A stretch of 64,000 nt of DNA from Vagococcus allomyrinae. GTDB lineage: Bacteria; Bacillota; Bacilli; Lactobacillales; Vagococcaceae. How positions within the stretch are numbered: the stretch's first letter is position 1; each line of letters starts with the position of its first letter. The stretch lies in the NCBI RefSeq assembly GCF_017829975.1, contig NZ_JAEEGA010000002.1, positions 507,022 through 571,021 of the forward strand, written 5' to 3'. The notes under the pieces were generated by a model that was not told the origin of the DNA, made no database searches, and saw only the letters and a program-made list of their open reading frames with translations. Below, in pieces: positions 21,971 to 32,754 of this stretch. Position numbers and translations under genes: made by a program.

Positions 21971-24703
21971 TTAGATGTCTAGTGTTTTTCTTTGGAAGAA
22001 CTTCACAATTTCCACAATTGGGATAATCGCGATTGATGAACCAAAGACAATTGCCCATTGATAAGCATCTAAGTGAGCCACGCTAAACAAATCGTTAAAG
22101 CCTGGAATCACAATCGTACTCGCCAATAACACAAAGGATAACAAGACCGCATAGTTAAAGACTTTGTTTCTAAAAGCGCCCACTTTGAAGATGGATTGAT
22201 GAATGGACTTAACATTGAAGGCATGGAATAGTTGAATCAAGCCTAATGTTGCAAAAGCCATCGTCAAGGCATCAGCATGTTGCATGTCATAAATAGCATC
22301 AGAGATGGAAATACCATCGGCAATAGCAGTTGCTTTTTGAGCAGCTGTTAAAGCCAGGTGTGCTGGCCATTGAATGGCTGCCCAGTACACGCCTAAGGTA
22401 ATGGCAGCTTCCAGAATCCCTTGATAAATCACACTGCTCATAACACCGCCAGAGAAGAAGTTGGAGTTACGGCCACGAGGTTTGTGACTCATCACATCAC
22501 GTTCCGCTGGTTCAAGACCAAGTGCAATCGCTGGGAAGGTATCTGTCACGACGTTGATCCACAATAAGTGAACCGGAAGTAACGTATCCCACCCAATTAA
22601 TGTGGCGATAAATAAGGTCAGTACTTCACCTAAGTTAGCAGCCAACAAGTATTGAATGGTTTTTTGGATATTAGAGAAAACTTTACGTCCCTCTTCAACA
22701 GCTACGATAATCGTCGCAAAGTTATCATCTGCAAGGACCATGTCACTGGCACCTTTTGATACTTCTGTTCCGGTAATTCCCATACCAATCCCAATATCAG
22801 CTGTTTTAAGAGCTGGGGCATCATTAACACCGTCACCGGTCATGGCAACAACTTTACCTGCTGTTTGCCAAGCCTTCACGATTCTCACCTTATGTTCAGG
22901 AGAAACGCGGGCGTAAACAGAGTAATTCACTACTTTTTTGGCGAATTCTTCTTCAGACATGTCATTTAGTTCAGCACCGGTAATGACCGCTTCGTGTTGA
23001 TCTTTCCCTAAAATTCCCAAGCGAATCGCAATTGCTTCAGCAGTGTCACGGTGATCACCAGTAATCATCACAGGACGAATTCCCGCTTCTTTGGCAACAC
23101 GGACAGCTTCTGCTGCTTCTTGACGCTCTGGATCAATCATTCCCACTAAACCAGAGAAAACCAGGTCTTTTTCTAAATCAGCAGATTCTACACTTGTTGG
23201 TTTTGTGTCAACAATTTTGTAAGCCATAGCTAAGACGCGGAGCGCTTGTTTAGCCAAACCAGTATTATTTTCTAGGATTAGCTGACGTTCAGCATCATCC
23301 ATTGGTTTTAATTCACCGTTAACGTCATAAGAGACACAACGTTTTAATAATTCATCTGGCGCACCTTTAGTGGCTACCAAGAAACGACCGTCAGCCAGCT
23401 CATGAATGGTGGACATTAATTTACGATCTGAATCAAATGGCGCTTCGCCAACACGCGGTTCAGCGACTAACTTCTCACGAACATCGTAAGCTTTGTTTAA
23501 ACCAAATTGGACTAAGGCAGTCTCCGTCGGATCACCGATTAACGTGCCTTCTTTCGAAAATTTAGTATCGTTACAGTAGTTCATAACTTTTAAGGTCATG
23601 TTATCAGCTGCAAGCTCGTCCGTTGCAGAATGTAATTCGTTATTGGTGAAAACTGCTTCAACTGTCATTTTATTAACTGTCAAAGTGCCAGTTTTATCAG
23701 AACAGATAATATCCGTGCTACCTAACGTTTCAACAGCTGGCAACTTACGGACCAAGGCATTTCGTTTGGCCATTTTCTGCGTGCCAATCGCCAAGACGAT
23801 GGTCACAATTGCCGGCAAACCTTCTGGAATTGCTGCGACAGCAAGTGAAACAGAGGTTAACAACATGTCAATCCAAGTCGTATTGCCTTTTAGCATCCCA
23901 ACACCAAACATGATCACACAGATTCCTAAGATTGCGATTGTCAGTGTTTTACCTAAAGAATTTAAGTTCTCTTTTAATGGTGTGTTGGTTTCATCTGCTT
24001 GCGATAACATATGGGCAATCTTACCAACTTCGGTATTCATCCCTGTTCCCACAACCACACCAACTCCGCGGCCATAGGTCACGTTACTGTTCATGTACGC
24101 CATGTTCAAACGATCGCCGATTCCTGTTTCCGCATCGCTAATAACGGCAATATCTTTCTCCACCGGCACCGATTCACCCGTTAAAGCCGCTTCTTCAATC
24201 TTCATGGAGTTCGCTTCAATCAAACGCAGATCCGCTGGAATCACGTCGCCTGCTTCTAACATGATGATGTCTCCTGGCACTAATTCAGTACTTTTAACGG
24301 TTTTAACATTGCCATCACGCATGGCATTAGCGTTTGGCGTTGCCATACTTTTCAGCGCATCGATGGCCTGTTCGGCTTTCGCTTCTTGGACCACCCCAAA
24401 GATCGCCATAATAAGAACCACAACAATAATCATAATAGCTTCGACGCGATCGCCTGTAAAGAATGAAATCAAGGCAGCTGCTAATAAAATCATGATCATA
24501 AAGTCTTTAAACTGATCGATGAATTTAGATAACAGGGTTTTCTTTTTCCCTTCATCTAATTGATTAGCTCCATATTCCTCTAATCGTTTTTGGGCTTCCT
24601 GATTGGATAACCCGTCTTTTGATGTCTGCATTTTCTCAAGTACTTCTGTTTCAGTTTGAGTATAAAATGCTTCTTTCAGTTGTTGCTTTTTCTCTTCCGA
24701 CAT
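21971..24703 (-). CDS. P-type cation ATPase (type IIA, Ca2+/Mn2+)
   Basis: 910 residues from the ATG at 24703 (AGGAGG, six bases away); the longer frame runs into the riboswitch terminator. TGES in ALTGESVPVEKD, the phosphorylated aspartate in ICSDKTGTLT, PEGLP in AVAAIPEGLPAIV and GDGVNDAPALK are the P-ATPase hallmarks; NLGEVLTL and ten predicted membrane segments fit the SERCA-like group. A yybP-ykoY-type Mn2+ riboswitch precedes it, as for Lactococcus yoaB, so manganese efflux, with or without calcium, is the likely job. Confidence 0.9.
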   Translation of the reverse strand: MSEEKKQQLKEAFYTQTETEVLEKMQTSKDGLSNQEAQKRLEEYGANQLDEGKKKTLLSKFIDQFKDFMIMILLAAALISFFTGDRVEAIMIIVVVLIMAIFGVVQEAKAEQAIDALKSMATPNANAMRDGNVKTVKSTELVPGDIIMLEAGDVIPADLRLIEANSMKIEEAALTGESVPVEKDIAVISDAETGIGDRLNMAYMNSNVTYGRGVGVVVGTGMNTEVGKIAHMLSQADETNTPLKENLNSLGKTLTIAILGICVIMFGVGMLKGNTTWIDMLLTSVSLAVAAIPEGLPAIVTIVLAIGTQKMAKRNALVRKLPAVETLGSTDIICSDKTGTLTVNKMTVEAVFTNNELHSATDELAADNMTLKVMNYCNDTKFSKEGTLIGDPTETALVQFGLNKAYDVREKLVAEPRVGEAPFDSDRKLMSTIHELADGRFLVATKGAPDELLKRCVSYDVNGELKPMDDAERQLILENNTGLAKQALRVLAMAYKIVDTKPTSVESADLEKDLVFSGLVGMIDPERQEAAEAVRVAKEAGIRPVMITGDHRDTAEAIAIRLGILGKDQHEAVITGAELNDMSEEEFAKKVVNYSVYARVSPEHKVRIVKAWQTAGKVVAMTGDGVNDAPALKTADIGIGMGITGTEVSKGASDMVLADDNFATIIVAVEEGRKVFSNIQKTIQYLLAANLGEVLTLFIATLIGWDTLLPVHLLWINVVTDTFPAIALGLEPAERDVMSHKPRGRNSNFFSGGVMSSVIYQGILEAAITLGVYWAAIQWPAHLALTAAQKATAIADGISISDAIYDMQHADALTMAFATLGLIQLFHAFNVKSIHQSIFKVGAFRNKVFNYAVLLSFVLLASTIVIPGFNDLFSVAHLDAYQWAIVFGSSIAIIPIVEIVKFFQRKTLDI

Positions 24704-24743
24704 TTCCATCCTCCTAATTTTTTTACTTGCGTACACAGAATAC

Positions 24744-24875
24744 AAAAAGAGACTTGTGTATGCGCAAATAAGAGCATACATAAGTCTCACTAATTAAGAC
24801 AACACCAGAAAGGATTTCCCTTCAGTGCTGGTGATGTTGTCACGGCTGATGCCGCCAGTTACTCCCTTATGAGCA
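24744..24875 (-). promoter_or_regulatory. yybP-ykoY-type Mn2+ riboswitch with terminator
   Basis: Read leftward, AAGGGAGTAAC (about 24868-24858) opens a structured leader; GTGACAACATCACCAG and CTGGTGTTGTC form a helix, and GTGAGACTTATG closes the aptamer, in the pattern of yybP-ykoY RNAs. The closing GAGACTTATGTATGC (24788-24774) also pairs with GCATACACAAGTCTC (24763-24749), followed by TTTTTG: an intrinsic terminator that competes with the aptamer. In this family Mn2+ binding prevents termination and turns the exporter on. Confidence 0.8.
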
Positions 24876-24985
24876 ATTTCATTTATAATTATACACGATT
24901 TTTGACAGGTTGCAATAAATTCTACCTTAAATCAGCAATTGAAACCCTTATCATCACTAACTTTTTCAGGTTATTAGACCCTTCT

Positions 24986-25717
24986 CTACCAAAAATTTTC
25001 TGCTGTCCCTTGCTCCATCCCTTGAATGAATCGTTGCCGAATCATTGGGTAGGTTTCAGATAGCTGCGTCACCAGCTTTTTCATCTCTTCCCGCTTGGTT
25101 TTTTTATCAACCGGACAGGGATTAAAAATGACGGGTAAGTCTTCGCGAGCCACAAATTTCTTAATGGTGGTTTCTTCCAAATAAAGGAGAGGGCGAATCA
25201 AGGTAATGTCCACCTTGCTCAAGTAAGTCACTGGTTCAAAGCTGGCTAATTTACCATGAAGTAAAAAATTCATCAGATAGGTTTCAATAGCGTCATCTGC
25301 ATGGTGGCCTAAAGCGACTTTCTGACAGCCTAAGTCTTTAGCTGATTGATTCAAAATCCCGCGCCGTAGCTTGGCACACAACGAACAAGGGGATTTTTCT
25401 TGACGAATATCAAAGACCACGGTGGCAATATTCGTTGGAACTACCTTAAGTTCATATCCCAAATTCTCAATGAAGGTCTTTAAAGGGCTAATATCCATTC
25501 CCATGTCCATGTCCAAAGTAATCGGAACTAACTCAAAGGAAAAACCTAAGCGTTGTTCCTTTGCCATTCGATCCAATAAGTAGAATAACGTTGTGCTGTC
25601 TTTCCCACCGCTTAACCCAACCGCCACCCGATCTCCTGGTTCAATCATCTGATAATTAAGAATTGCCCGACGTACAGGATTGTAATACAGTTGATTGTCT
25701 TTCTTTTGATGTCCCAT
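24986..25717 (-). CDS. TtcA/TtuA-family tRNA thiolation protein
   Basis: 243 residues. VGLSGGKDSTTLFYLLD is the PP-loop that adenylates the target, and CSLCAKLRRGIL holds the Cys pair that with a later cysteine binds an Fe-S cluster in TtcA. Members thiolate tRNA (2-thiocytidine 32 in TtcA). The binding site AAGGAG overlaps the stop of the upstream LTA-synthase gene, so the two are coupled. The exact tRNA target in Firmicutes is not certain. Confidence 0.8.
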   Translation of the reverse strand: MGHQKKDNQLYYNPVRRAILNYQMIEPGDRVAVGLSGGKDSTTLFYLLDRMAKEQRLGFSFELVPITLDMDMGMDISPLKTFIENLGYELKVVPTNIATVVFDIRQEKSPCSLCAKLRRGILNQSAKDLGCQKVALGHHADDAIETYLMNFLLHGKLASFEPVTYLSKVDITLIRPLLYLEETTIKKFVAREDLPVIFNPCPVDKKTKREEMKKLVTQLSETYPMIRQRFIQGMEQGTAENFW

Positions 25718-25720
25718 AGG

Positions 25721-27538
25721 TTACTCCTTAAAAAAGTCTTCTTTAATGCTGTATTGTTTACCAGCAACAATGTCGTATTGAATTAATTGATAGTCATGAT
25801 ACAGTTGTTGATCGTCATCACTTAATACCATGGTCGTTCCCCACTGATTAGTGTAATAAAAATTTTTCTCAAAGGCTGGTAAAACAGCCTCTAACTCCGA
25901 TAATAAGCGATAAAAGCCCGTTCCTGAAAGACCGCTTAATTCAAAGAGCTTAGGACTAAAATAAATAGGGCTAATGTTAGCAAGGTTGGTCGTTTCTTTG
26001 AGTTTCCCTTGACTGTCCCAGAATAAAAACTCGGTTAAATGGAGGTCTACATCCGTATTGGCTGCTTGAAAACTATCCGAATAAATACTTGGCAAATGAT
26101 CTCCCCAAAAAACTACTAAGGTGCGCTGTGGCAAGCTTTTCAGCTCGTCTAAAAAGCTTGCTAGAGCTTGGCTGGTGTATTGCACATCGGTCAAGTAATT
26201 ATCCATCGTTTGTGGGTTATCTACGCCACTAATTTGACGCCCTGAAGCCTCATACTTATCTTTATAGGGCATGTGGGTCTGCATGGTTACCAAGTGAACA
26301 AACTGCGGACTATCTGTCTCTAATAAATCCAAAACTTCATTAAAAGCGGCTTGATCAGAAATATAAGGATTGTTTTCCAATTTTTCTTGGTGAGTCATGG
26401 TAGACTCATCTAAAAATTGATCAAATCCTAAGACGTTGTATACATCTTTTCGCTTATACATGGATGTATTATATGGATGAATCGCCGTTGTCTGATATCC
26501 CCGCTCCTTCGTTAAGGATACGATGGAAGGCAGCTCAGCTAAATTCGGTACCAACATGGTATAAGGCGTCGTCAGCTGACTATTAAACAATTCCATCGAA
26601 AAACCGGTTAAGGCTTCAAACTCAATATTGGCTGTCCCGCCACCATAATTCTGAGAGAGCATTTGCCCACTATATGTCTGACTGGCAATCTCATGATAGG
26701 CTTTCAACGGATCATCGTCACTTGCCAGACCTTTTAAACGCAAGGGGTCCGAAAAACTTTCAGACATGATATAAACAATGTTAGGCTGCTCTGTCTCCTT
26801 GGCAATGGTCTCTGCTTGATACTTGGCAACCACCTCTTTGATTTTTTCTGCCGAATAATCAGCTGGCTTTGCCATCGGTTCCACATGTAAATTATACAAG
26901 AAACCGCCCATAAAACCGGTATTGTAGTAGTTCATTTTCTGGCTGTAAGGAATCCACAAAGCGGTCTTATTGTACGCCTTGCGCAGTAGATTAGAGGGTT
27001 GATTAAACTGCCCCACATAAAACAAACCTAACGAGCTAATCAGGAGCAAACTAACCCGAACTAGCTGTTGTTGACGAGATAAAAACAAACTGCGGTAAAA
27101 GGCGTAACATAAAAAGCCCAGGGCAATCCCAATAACCAAGAGGCAGATGATAAATGGCCAGGTACCAACCATTTCTTTCATCAAGGATAATTCCGTGATC
27201 ATTTTCAAATCATCGGGATAGATCGGCTCCACCCGATAAAACATTTTTTGGTAATTGGCAAATCCTAGAACACCAATCACAACAGTAAAAAAGAGTAGCC
27301 CAACAGACCAGGAACCAATCACTGACATCAGAAACAGCAAAAAGATCGCCAATACCAAACAACCTAACAAAAATTTTTCTGTGTGCCAACTGAAGGCAAA
27401 CTTTGTTGCCAAGTCCCAACTCATATTGTTTTGAGTTAGTTGTAAATAATAATTACTCACGAAGACCATTAAAAGGGTCATCAAGCCTTGTAACCCAATT
27501 TTGATTTTCGGCCACTGCTTTTTAATTTTTTCTTTCAC
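25721..27538 (-). CDS. LTA synthase-family sulfatase-fold membrane enzyme
   Basis: 605 residues: about five membrane helices up to residue 190, then an extracellular alkaline-phosphatase/sulfatase domain. MSESFSDP and the YGGGTANIEFEALTG stretch with the nucleophilic threonine, and later FWGDHLPS, are LtaS signatures. LtaS-type enzymes polymerise glycerol phosphate from phosphatidylglycerol into lipoteichoic acid; paralogues act as primases or modify other polymers. The GTG start follows AGGAAGAAACAC. Being one of possibly several paralogues, its exact role is open. Confidence 0.85.
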   Translation of the reverse strand: MKEKIKKQWPKIKIGLQGLMTLLMVFVSNYYLQLTQNNMSWDLATKFAFSWHTEKFLLGCLVLAIFLLFLMSVIGSWSVGLLFFTVVIGVLGFANYQKMFYRVEPIYPDDLKMITELSLMKEMVGTWPFIICLLVIGIALGFLCYAFYRSLFLSRQQQLVRVSLLLISSLGLFYVGQFNQPSNLLRKAYNKTALWIPYSQKMNYYNTGFMGGFLYNLHVEPMAKPADYSAEKIKEVVAKYQAETIAKETEQPNIVYIMSESFSDPLRLKGLASDDDPLKAYHEIASQTYSGQMLSQNYGGGTANIEFEALTGFSMELFNSQLTTPYTMLVPNLAELPSIVSLTKERGYQTTAIHPYNTSMYKRKDVYNVLGFDQFLDESTMTHQEKLENNPYISDQAAFNEVLDLLETDSPQFVHLVTMQTHMPYKDKYEASGRQISGVDNPQTMDNYLTDVQYTSQALASFLDELKSLPQRTLVVFWGDHLPSIYSDSFQAANTDVDLHLTEFLFWDSQGKLKETTNLANISPIYFSPKLFELSGLSGTGFYRLLSELEAVLPAFEKNFYYTNQWGTTMVLSDDDQQLYHDYQLIQYDIVAGKQYSIKEDFFKE

Positions 27539-27585
27539 GTGTTTCTTCCTCTAACTTCCTGTGTAAAATTTCCCCTATTAGGTCG

Positions 27586-27623
27586 AGAAGAGCTGATAGC
27601 TCTAGCACTCTATCAGCTCTTCT
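27586..27623. terminator. hairpin between LTA-synthase-like gene and nadE
   Basis: AGAAGAGCTGATAG (27586-27599) and CTATCAGCTCTTCT (27610-27623) form a perfect 14-base stem just after the nadE stop. Neither strand has a strong T-tract, so termination may be partial. Confidence 0.5.
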
Positions 27624-27635
27624 ATAAGTTATGCT

Positions 27636-28460
27636 CTACCGCCAAAATTCATCGTAGACAGTGATAGGTAAATGACGTTTATGAGCCGTCTTTAGCCACC
27701 AACTTTCAATGGTTGCTGCCGCTTCAGGGCTAACGGTTTGTCCTTCTAGGTAATCATCGATGTCGTCATAGGTCACTCCGAGAGCCACTTCATCTGCCAA
27801 CATCGGCTTATCATCTTCTAAATCGGCCGTTGGTGTTTTTAAATACAGAGCTGGATCAGCTCCAAGGGCTTTTAACAGGGCTCGCCCTTGTCGTTTATTC
27901 AAACGCCATAGTGGTAAAATATCGGCACCGCCATCGCCAAATTTAGTGAAAAAGCCTGTGACACTTTCTGCAGCATGATCTGTCCCTAGAACGGCGCCTT
28001 GGCGGTCACCTGCAACAGCATACTGGACAATCATTCGTTGACGAGCTTTGATATTTCCTTTATTAAAATCGGTAATCGTCGTGCCGACTTCCAGTAAGGA
28101 CTCAACGGTAGCGTCAACAGCCCCTTTTATATTCACTCGCAATTCAACATCTGCTTGGATAAACGCTAATGCCCGTTTGGCATCTTCTTCATCCGACTGA
28201 TTGCCATAAGGTAGACGTATGCCTATAAATTGATAAGCTTGATTGCCAGTTTCTGCTCGCAATTCACTCATGGCAATTTGCCCAAGGCGACCTGCTAATG
28301 TGGAGTCCTGGCCACCACTAATTCCCAATACCAAGGTTTTTAAAAACGGGTGCTTTAACATATAATCTTTTAAAAATTCAACACTTTTACGAATCTCTGT
28401 TTGAGGATCAATTTCCGGTAGCACCTTTAGCTCACTAATAATCTCTGCTTGTAATGACAT
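27636..28460 (-). CDS. nadE: NH3-dependent NAD+ synthetase
   Basis: 274 residues from the ATG at 28460. [20 protein letters not shown] is the PP-loop, and [20 protein letters not shown] and [16 protein letters not shown] match bacterial NadE, which amidates nicotinic acid adenine dinucleotide to NAD+ using ammonia and ATP. It follows pncB within 30 bases, so salvage and final synthesis are transcribed together. Confidence 0.95.
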   Translation of the reverse strand: MSLQAEIISELKVLPEIDPQTEIRKSVEFLKDYMLKHPFLKTLVLGISGGQDSTLAGRLGQIAMSELRAETGNQAYQFIGIRLPYGNQSDEEDAKRALAFIQADVELRVNIKGAVDATVESLLEVGTTITDFNKGNIKARQRMIVQYAVAGDRQGAVLGTDHAAESVTGFFTKFGDGGADILPLWRLNKRQGRALLKALGADPALYLKTPTADLEDDKPMLADEVALGVTYDDIDDYLEGQTVSPEAAATIESWWLKTAHKRHLPITVYDEFWR

Positions 28461-28489
28461 CTCAGCCAATCCTTCCGTGTCTCGTTTTA

Positions 28490-29950
28490 TTAAAGTTCTT
28501 TTACTTTCTTGCGAACCTGATCAATGATCTTCATTTTATTGTCGTAAGCGGCCTGTGACAAATCCACAGGATACAATTGAGGGTTTAAATCCCGTTTATA
28601 CTCTTCCCACAAATTATCGTGGTTTTGATTGGCTACTTTTTTGATCTCTTCCAATGCTGGCAAGGTATAAATTAACTGCCCGTCATGGTATATATCTTGC
28701 AGAATTGGTCGAGCTTCAAAGTTAACCACCGTCTTATTGATGTAAGTGTGAACGGGATGGAACATAAAGAGTTCTTCTAAATCATTAGGGTTTTCATCCC
28801 ATAGCGCAATATAATCCCCTTCTGATTTCTGAGTCTCTTTTTGCGTAATCCGCCACACTTGTTTTTTACCTGGTGTGGACACTTTTTCAGCATTGTTTGA
28901 GAGCTTGATCGTATCCACCATCTGGCCACTATCGTCTTCGATGGACACTAATTTATAAACAGCTCCTAAAGCGGGTTGATCAAAAGCCGTGATCAGTTTG
29001 GTTCCCACACCCCAAACGTCAATTTTGGCATGTTGCATTTTCAAATTAAGAATCGTCGCCTCGTCCAGATCATTGGACGCGTAAATTTTTGCCTCTGGAT
29101 AACCAGCTTCGTCCAATTGCTTACGGACTTTTTTTGAGATATAGGCCATGTCACCACTATCGATGCGAACACCCATAAAGTTAATTTTATCGCCCATCTC
29201 ATTGGCAACTTTAATGGCATTAGGCACACCAGACTTTAAGGTGTCATAGGTATCCACCAAGAACACGCAGTCACGATGAGTTTCTGCATAGGCTTTAAAC
29301 GCTTTGTAATCGTCAATATACGATTGAACTAGGGAATGAGCGTGAGTCCCACTTGTAGGAATCCCAAAAATTTTGCCAGCTCGGACGTTACTAGTGGAAT
29401 CACACCCACCGATATAAGCAGCTCGCGTTCCCCAAATAGCGGCATCCATTTCCTGAGCGCGACGGGAACCAAACTCCATCAATAACTCATCTCCTACAAC
29501 CGATTTTATTCTGGCTGCTTTGGTGGCGATCAAGGTTTGATAATTGATGATATTCAACAACGCCGTCTCTACCAACTGACACTGAGCCAAGGGACCTTCG
29601 ATTTGCACAATCGGCTCATTGTTATAAACCAATTCGCCTTCAACAGCGGAACGAACCGTACACTCAAATTTGAAGTCTGCCAAATAAGCGATAAAGTCTT
29701 CTGGGTATTCTTCAACCTCTTTTAAATAAGCTAAATCTGATGCAGTAAAGCGCAAGTTTTCAAAATAATCAATTAAGCGCTCAAGGCCTGCAAACACCGC
29801 ATAGCCATTTTTAAATGGCATGGATCTAAAATAGCATTCAAAGACTGCATGGCGGTTTGCCCGCTCAAGCTCCCAATAAGTTTTCATCATATTGATTTGA
29901 TACAAATCTGTGTGCAGCATTAAGCTGTCATCTGGATAGTTATAGTTCAT
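28490..29950 (-). CDS. pncB: nicotinate phosphoribosyltransferase
   Basis: 486 residues from the ATG at 29950. [46 protein letters not shown] and RIDSGDMAY are the conserved NAPRTase stretches. It joins nicotinate to PRPP, the entry step of the Preiss-Handler NAD pathway. The reading frame continues upstream but those extra codons lack a binding site. First gene of a pncB-nadE operon. Confidence 0.95.
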   Translation of the reverse strand: MNYNYPDDSLMLHTDLYQINMMKTYWELERANRHAVFECYFRSMPFKNGYAVFAGLERLIDYFENLRFTASDLAYLKEVEEYPEDFIAYLADFKFECTVRSAVEGELVYNNEPIVQIEGPLAQCQLVETALLNIINYQTLIATKAARIKSVVGDELLMEFGSRRAQEMDAAIWGTRAAYIGGCDSTSNVRAGKIFGIPTSGTHAHSLVQSYIDDYKAFKAYAETHRDCVFLVDTYDTLKSGVPNAIKVANEMGDKINFMGVRIDSGDMAYISKKVRKQLDEAGYPEAKIYASNDLDEATILNLKMQHAKIDVWGVGTKLITAFDQPALGAVYKLVSIEDDSGQMVDTIKLSNNAEKVSTPGKKQVWRITQKETQKSEGDYIALWDENPNDLEELFMFHPVHTYINKTVVNFEARPILQDIYHDGQLIYTLPALEEIKKVANQNHDNLWEEYKRDLNPQLYPVDLSQAAYDNKMKIIDQVRKKVKEL

Positions 29951-30273
29951 TTCTATACCCCATTCTTCATAATTACGTCGTAAGGTTCTCAGTCCTGCTA
30001 GTTTCCAAACGATCGCTTGTTTCTTCACACAACACACATCACACAATTCTTACCTATAATTGTATCATTAATCAGAAAATCTTAGTAGCAATTCACGATA
30101 AAAAATCAAAAGTGTTGTTCACAATAGTCAGAAAATTCTAAAAATGAACTGTACTTATTCCCCGATATATGATAAAATTCAAGTCACAAAAATAGTTGTT
30201 AAGCTGGGGAACTGACTAGTATGTTTCTGAAACTTATAGATAACTCAAATAACGTTGCAAGAAGGAGATTAGA

Positions 30274-30591
30274 ATGGAAATAAAACCGACACTTGATCAG
30301 GCCATGACTTATTTTTTTACACCTGACAATCAAGAAAATAAACGCGTACAAATGGGGGTCATTAAATTGCAACCAGGAGAACGTAGTCCAAGTGAAGGGT
30401 ACGCTTGTCACGAACAAGATGAGTATTCTTACGTTGTTTCAGGACGGGCTCATACAATTTTAGAAGATGGCACTGATTTATTAGGAACACCTGGGGATGC
30501 CCAACTGATTGTTGCCAATGAAAAACATATTAATTACAACGATGGTCAAGACGAGGCAGTGGTTGTCTGGATGCTTGTGGAGCGAGATTAA
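30274..30591 (+). CDS. single-domain cupin protein
   Basis: 105 residues with the cupin beta-barrel motif: H-x4-5-E in ACHEQDEYSYVVSG and the second histidine in NEKHINYND. GAAGGAG precedes the ATG. Metal-binding cupins of this size serve as sensors or small enzymes; the partner here may be the adjoining peptide-binding lipoprotein, 17 bases downstream. The specific role is unknown. Confidence 0.75.
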   Translation: MEIKPTLDQAMTYFFTPDNQENKRVQMGVIKLQPGERSPSEGYACHEQDEYSYVVSGRAHTILEDGTDLLGTPGDAQLIVANEKHINYNDGQDEAVVVWMLVERD

Positions 30592-30608
30592 TCGATAAGG
30601 AGAGAACG

Positions 30609-32252
30609 ATGAAAAAATTATTGAAAGCTAGTTTACTGATGATAGTTGGCGCCACGCTACTAGGTGCTTGTGGTTCCAAGGGAGCCGATACATCCAAAAA
30701 TGATACCACTAAAGAAACAAAAGAACTTAATCTTATGTCTGCGACTGAATTAACCACCTTGGATACTTCGGTTATGTTGGATTTTCCAGATGCGATTGTC
30801 CAAACGGCCGCATTCGAAGGTCTTTACGGTTTAGACAAAGATGACGCTATTATTCCAGCCGCGGCAAAAGAATTGCCAGACATTTCTGAAGATGGTAAGA
30901 CATATACCATCAAATTACGAGAAAACGGCAAGTGGACCAACGGTGACAGTGTCACCGCAGATGATTTTGTCTATGCCTGGAAAAAAATGATTGATCCAGA
31001 CAACGCCTTAGTCTACAGTTTTTTAATTCAAGATACTATTTTAAACGGTGTTGAGATTGCGGCGGGAGATAAGCCAGTTGATGAGCTAGGCGTTAAAGCA
31101 CTGGACGATTACACGTTGGAAATCAAATTAAAAGAGGCACGGCCTTACTTCACTTCATTAATGGCCTTTCCGACCTTCTTCCCTCAAAATCAAACGTATG
31201 TGGAGGAAAAAGGGAAAGCCTATGGAACTGATACGGACAACACGATTTACAATGGACCATTTGTTGTAAAAAATTGGAAACAAAGTGATTTAAATTGGGA
31301 TCTAGAAAAAAATGAAGACTATTGGGATAAAGATAATGTCAAGTCTGACACCATTCATTACGAAGTCGTCAAAGAAAGTTCGACAGCACTGAATTTGTAT
31401 GAATCAGGCGAGTTGGATGTGGCAGTTTTAACAGGTGTTTTAGCTTCTGAAAATAAAGATAACCCTGATTTCCAATCCAATCCGACGGCAACTATTAATT
31501 ACTTACGCTTAAATCAAGAACGAAATGGCAAAAAAACGCCTTTAGCAAACGAAAACCTTCGCAAAGCGATTGCCTACGGTATCGACAAAGAAACAATTAT
31601 TAACAATATCGTGGCTGATGGCTCTGAACCTACCTATGGCTTGATTCCAAATGGCTTTTTGGCTAATCCAGAAACAGGAAAAGATTTCCGTGAAGAAGCT
31701 GGCGACCTGATGAACTTCGATGAGGCAGAAGCCCTAAGCTATTGGAAAAAGGCTCAAGCCGAGCTAGGCCAAAAGGTAACCGTGGATTTGTTGGTAAACG
31801 ACGATGGAAACTACAAAAAAATTGCTGAAAGTATCCAAGGCGGTTTGGAACAATTGTTTGAAGGCCTGACGATCGACGTTCGCTCAATGCCCACAGAAAC
31901 AGCCCTAAACTTAGGACGCGAAAGCGATTATGAAATGTTCCTGATCTACTGGACACCTGACTATCAAGACCCTATTTCAACTCTGAATACCTTCCATTCA
32001 GAAAACAAAATGCATTACAGTAATCCTACTTACGATGATTTACTGGATAAGGCCGCCACGAGCTTGGCCAATAAACCTGGCGAAAGATGGCAAGCTTTGA
32101 TGGATGCGGAAAAAGAAATTATCCAAAATACGGCTGGAACAATTGCGATTAGTCAAAATAAACAATCTGTGTTACAGAATCCAGCATTGGAAGGGTTGGA
32201 ATACCACACTTTCGCAGCTCCTGTCACATTGAAAAGTGTTTATAAAAAATAA
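30609..32252 (+). CDS. oligopeptide-binding lipoprotein (OppA family)
   Basis: 547 residues. Signal peptide with lipobox LLGAC at residues 18-22, so a lipid-anchored surface protein. A family 5 solute-binding protein: GKTYTIKLRENGKWTNGDSV, then TADDFVYAWKKMIDPDN, and KAIAYGIDKETI. It delivers peptides to an Opp-type ABC transporter, but no permease or ATPase genes are next to it, so it works with a transporter encoded elsewhere. Confidence 0.9.
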   Translation: MKKLLKASLLMIVGATLLGACGSKGADTSKNDTTKETKELNLMSATELTTLDTSVMLDFPDAIVQTAAFEGLYGLDKDDAIIPAAAKELPDISEDGKTYTIKLRENGKWTNGDSVTADDFVYAWKKMIDPDNALVYSFLIQDTILNGVEIAAGDKPVDELGVKALDDYTLEIKLKEARPYFTSLMAFPTFFPQNQTYVEEKGKAYGTDTDNTIYNGPFVVKNWKQSDLNWDLEKNEDYWDKDNVKSDTIHYEVVKESSTALNLYESGELDVAVLTGVLASENKDNPDFQSNPTATINYLRLNQERNGKKTPLANENLRKAIAYGIDKETIINNIVADGSEPTYGLIPNGFLANPETGKDFREEAGDLMNFDEAEALSYWKKAQAELGQKVTVDLLVNDDGNYKKIAESIQGGLEQLFEGLTIDVRSMPTETALNLGRESDYEMFLIYWTPDYQDPISTLNTFHSENKMHYSNPTYDDLLDKAATSLANKPGERWQALMDAEKEIIQNTAGTIAISQNKQSVLQNPALEGLEYHTFAAPVTLKSVYKK

Positions 32253-32276
32253 CTAAATAGAAACTTAACACATATT

Positions 32277-32325
32277 AAACCCTGAGAATCATCTGCTTTG
32301 ATAGATCCTCCTCAGGGTTTTTATT
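32277..32325 (+). terminator. terminator of the cupin-oppA operon
   Basis: AAACCCTGAG (32277-32286) pairs with CTCAGGGTTT (32311-32320), followed by TTATTT. Confidence 0.75.
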
Positions 32326-32511
32326 TGCCGTATTGCTGACAATTGCCCCTATTAGTAGCACTTAAACCAACATCAATGTTGATAGCCATTTCTTCTTTGC
32401 TTTAGCATATATCGGACTGAAAAGTGGCAGCCTCATTAAGATACATTTACAGGTCAAACTAAGCTACTTCTCATATAAGCGATTCCCCTACTATTGAAAC
32501 AAATATTCCTA

Positions 32512-32664
32512 TCACCGTATTTCGTTCTTCCTAAAAAATTCTGTTAGTATTTTTGCCGATGTTTTATCAGGGAAAACAGGGCCGTACTTCAATAACATTC
32601 GATACTTTTTATCCGTGGCTTTCGACACAATTTTTAACAAGTTTGTTCTGAATTGATTTTGAGG
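32512..32664 (-). pseudogene. possible coding remnant
   Basis: Between the oppA terminator and the rplL terminator a leftward stretch of about 50 codons without a start is open, containing KATDKKYRMLLKYGPVFPDK and LTEFFRKNEIR before a TGA. It reads like the C-terminal end of a real protein but is not recognised. The rest of 32326-32700 shows nothing else. Confidence 0.25.
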
Positions 32665-32703
32665 TTAATCATTCATTGGCCAATCAGATCATATGTGTAC
32701 TAC

Positions 32704-32734
32704 AAAAAAACACCGAGAATAAATTCTCGGTGTT
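32704..32734 (-). terminator. rplJL operon terminator
   Basis: Leftward CACCGAGAAT (32732-32723) and ATTCTCGGTG (32720-32711) around a two-base loop, then seven Ts. Confidence 0.85.
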
Positions 32735-32754
32735 GGAATCTTACTTAAATAAGA

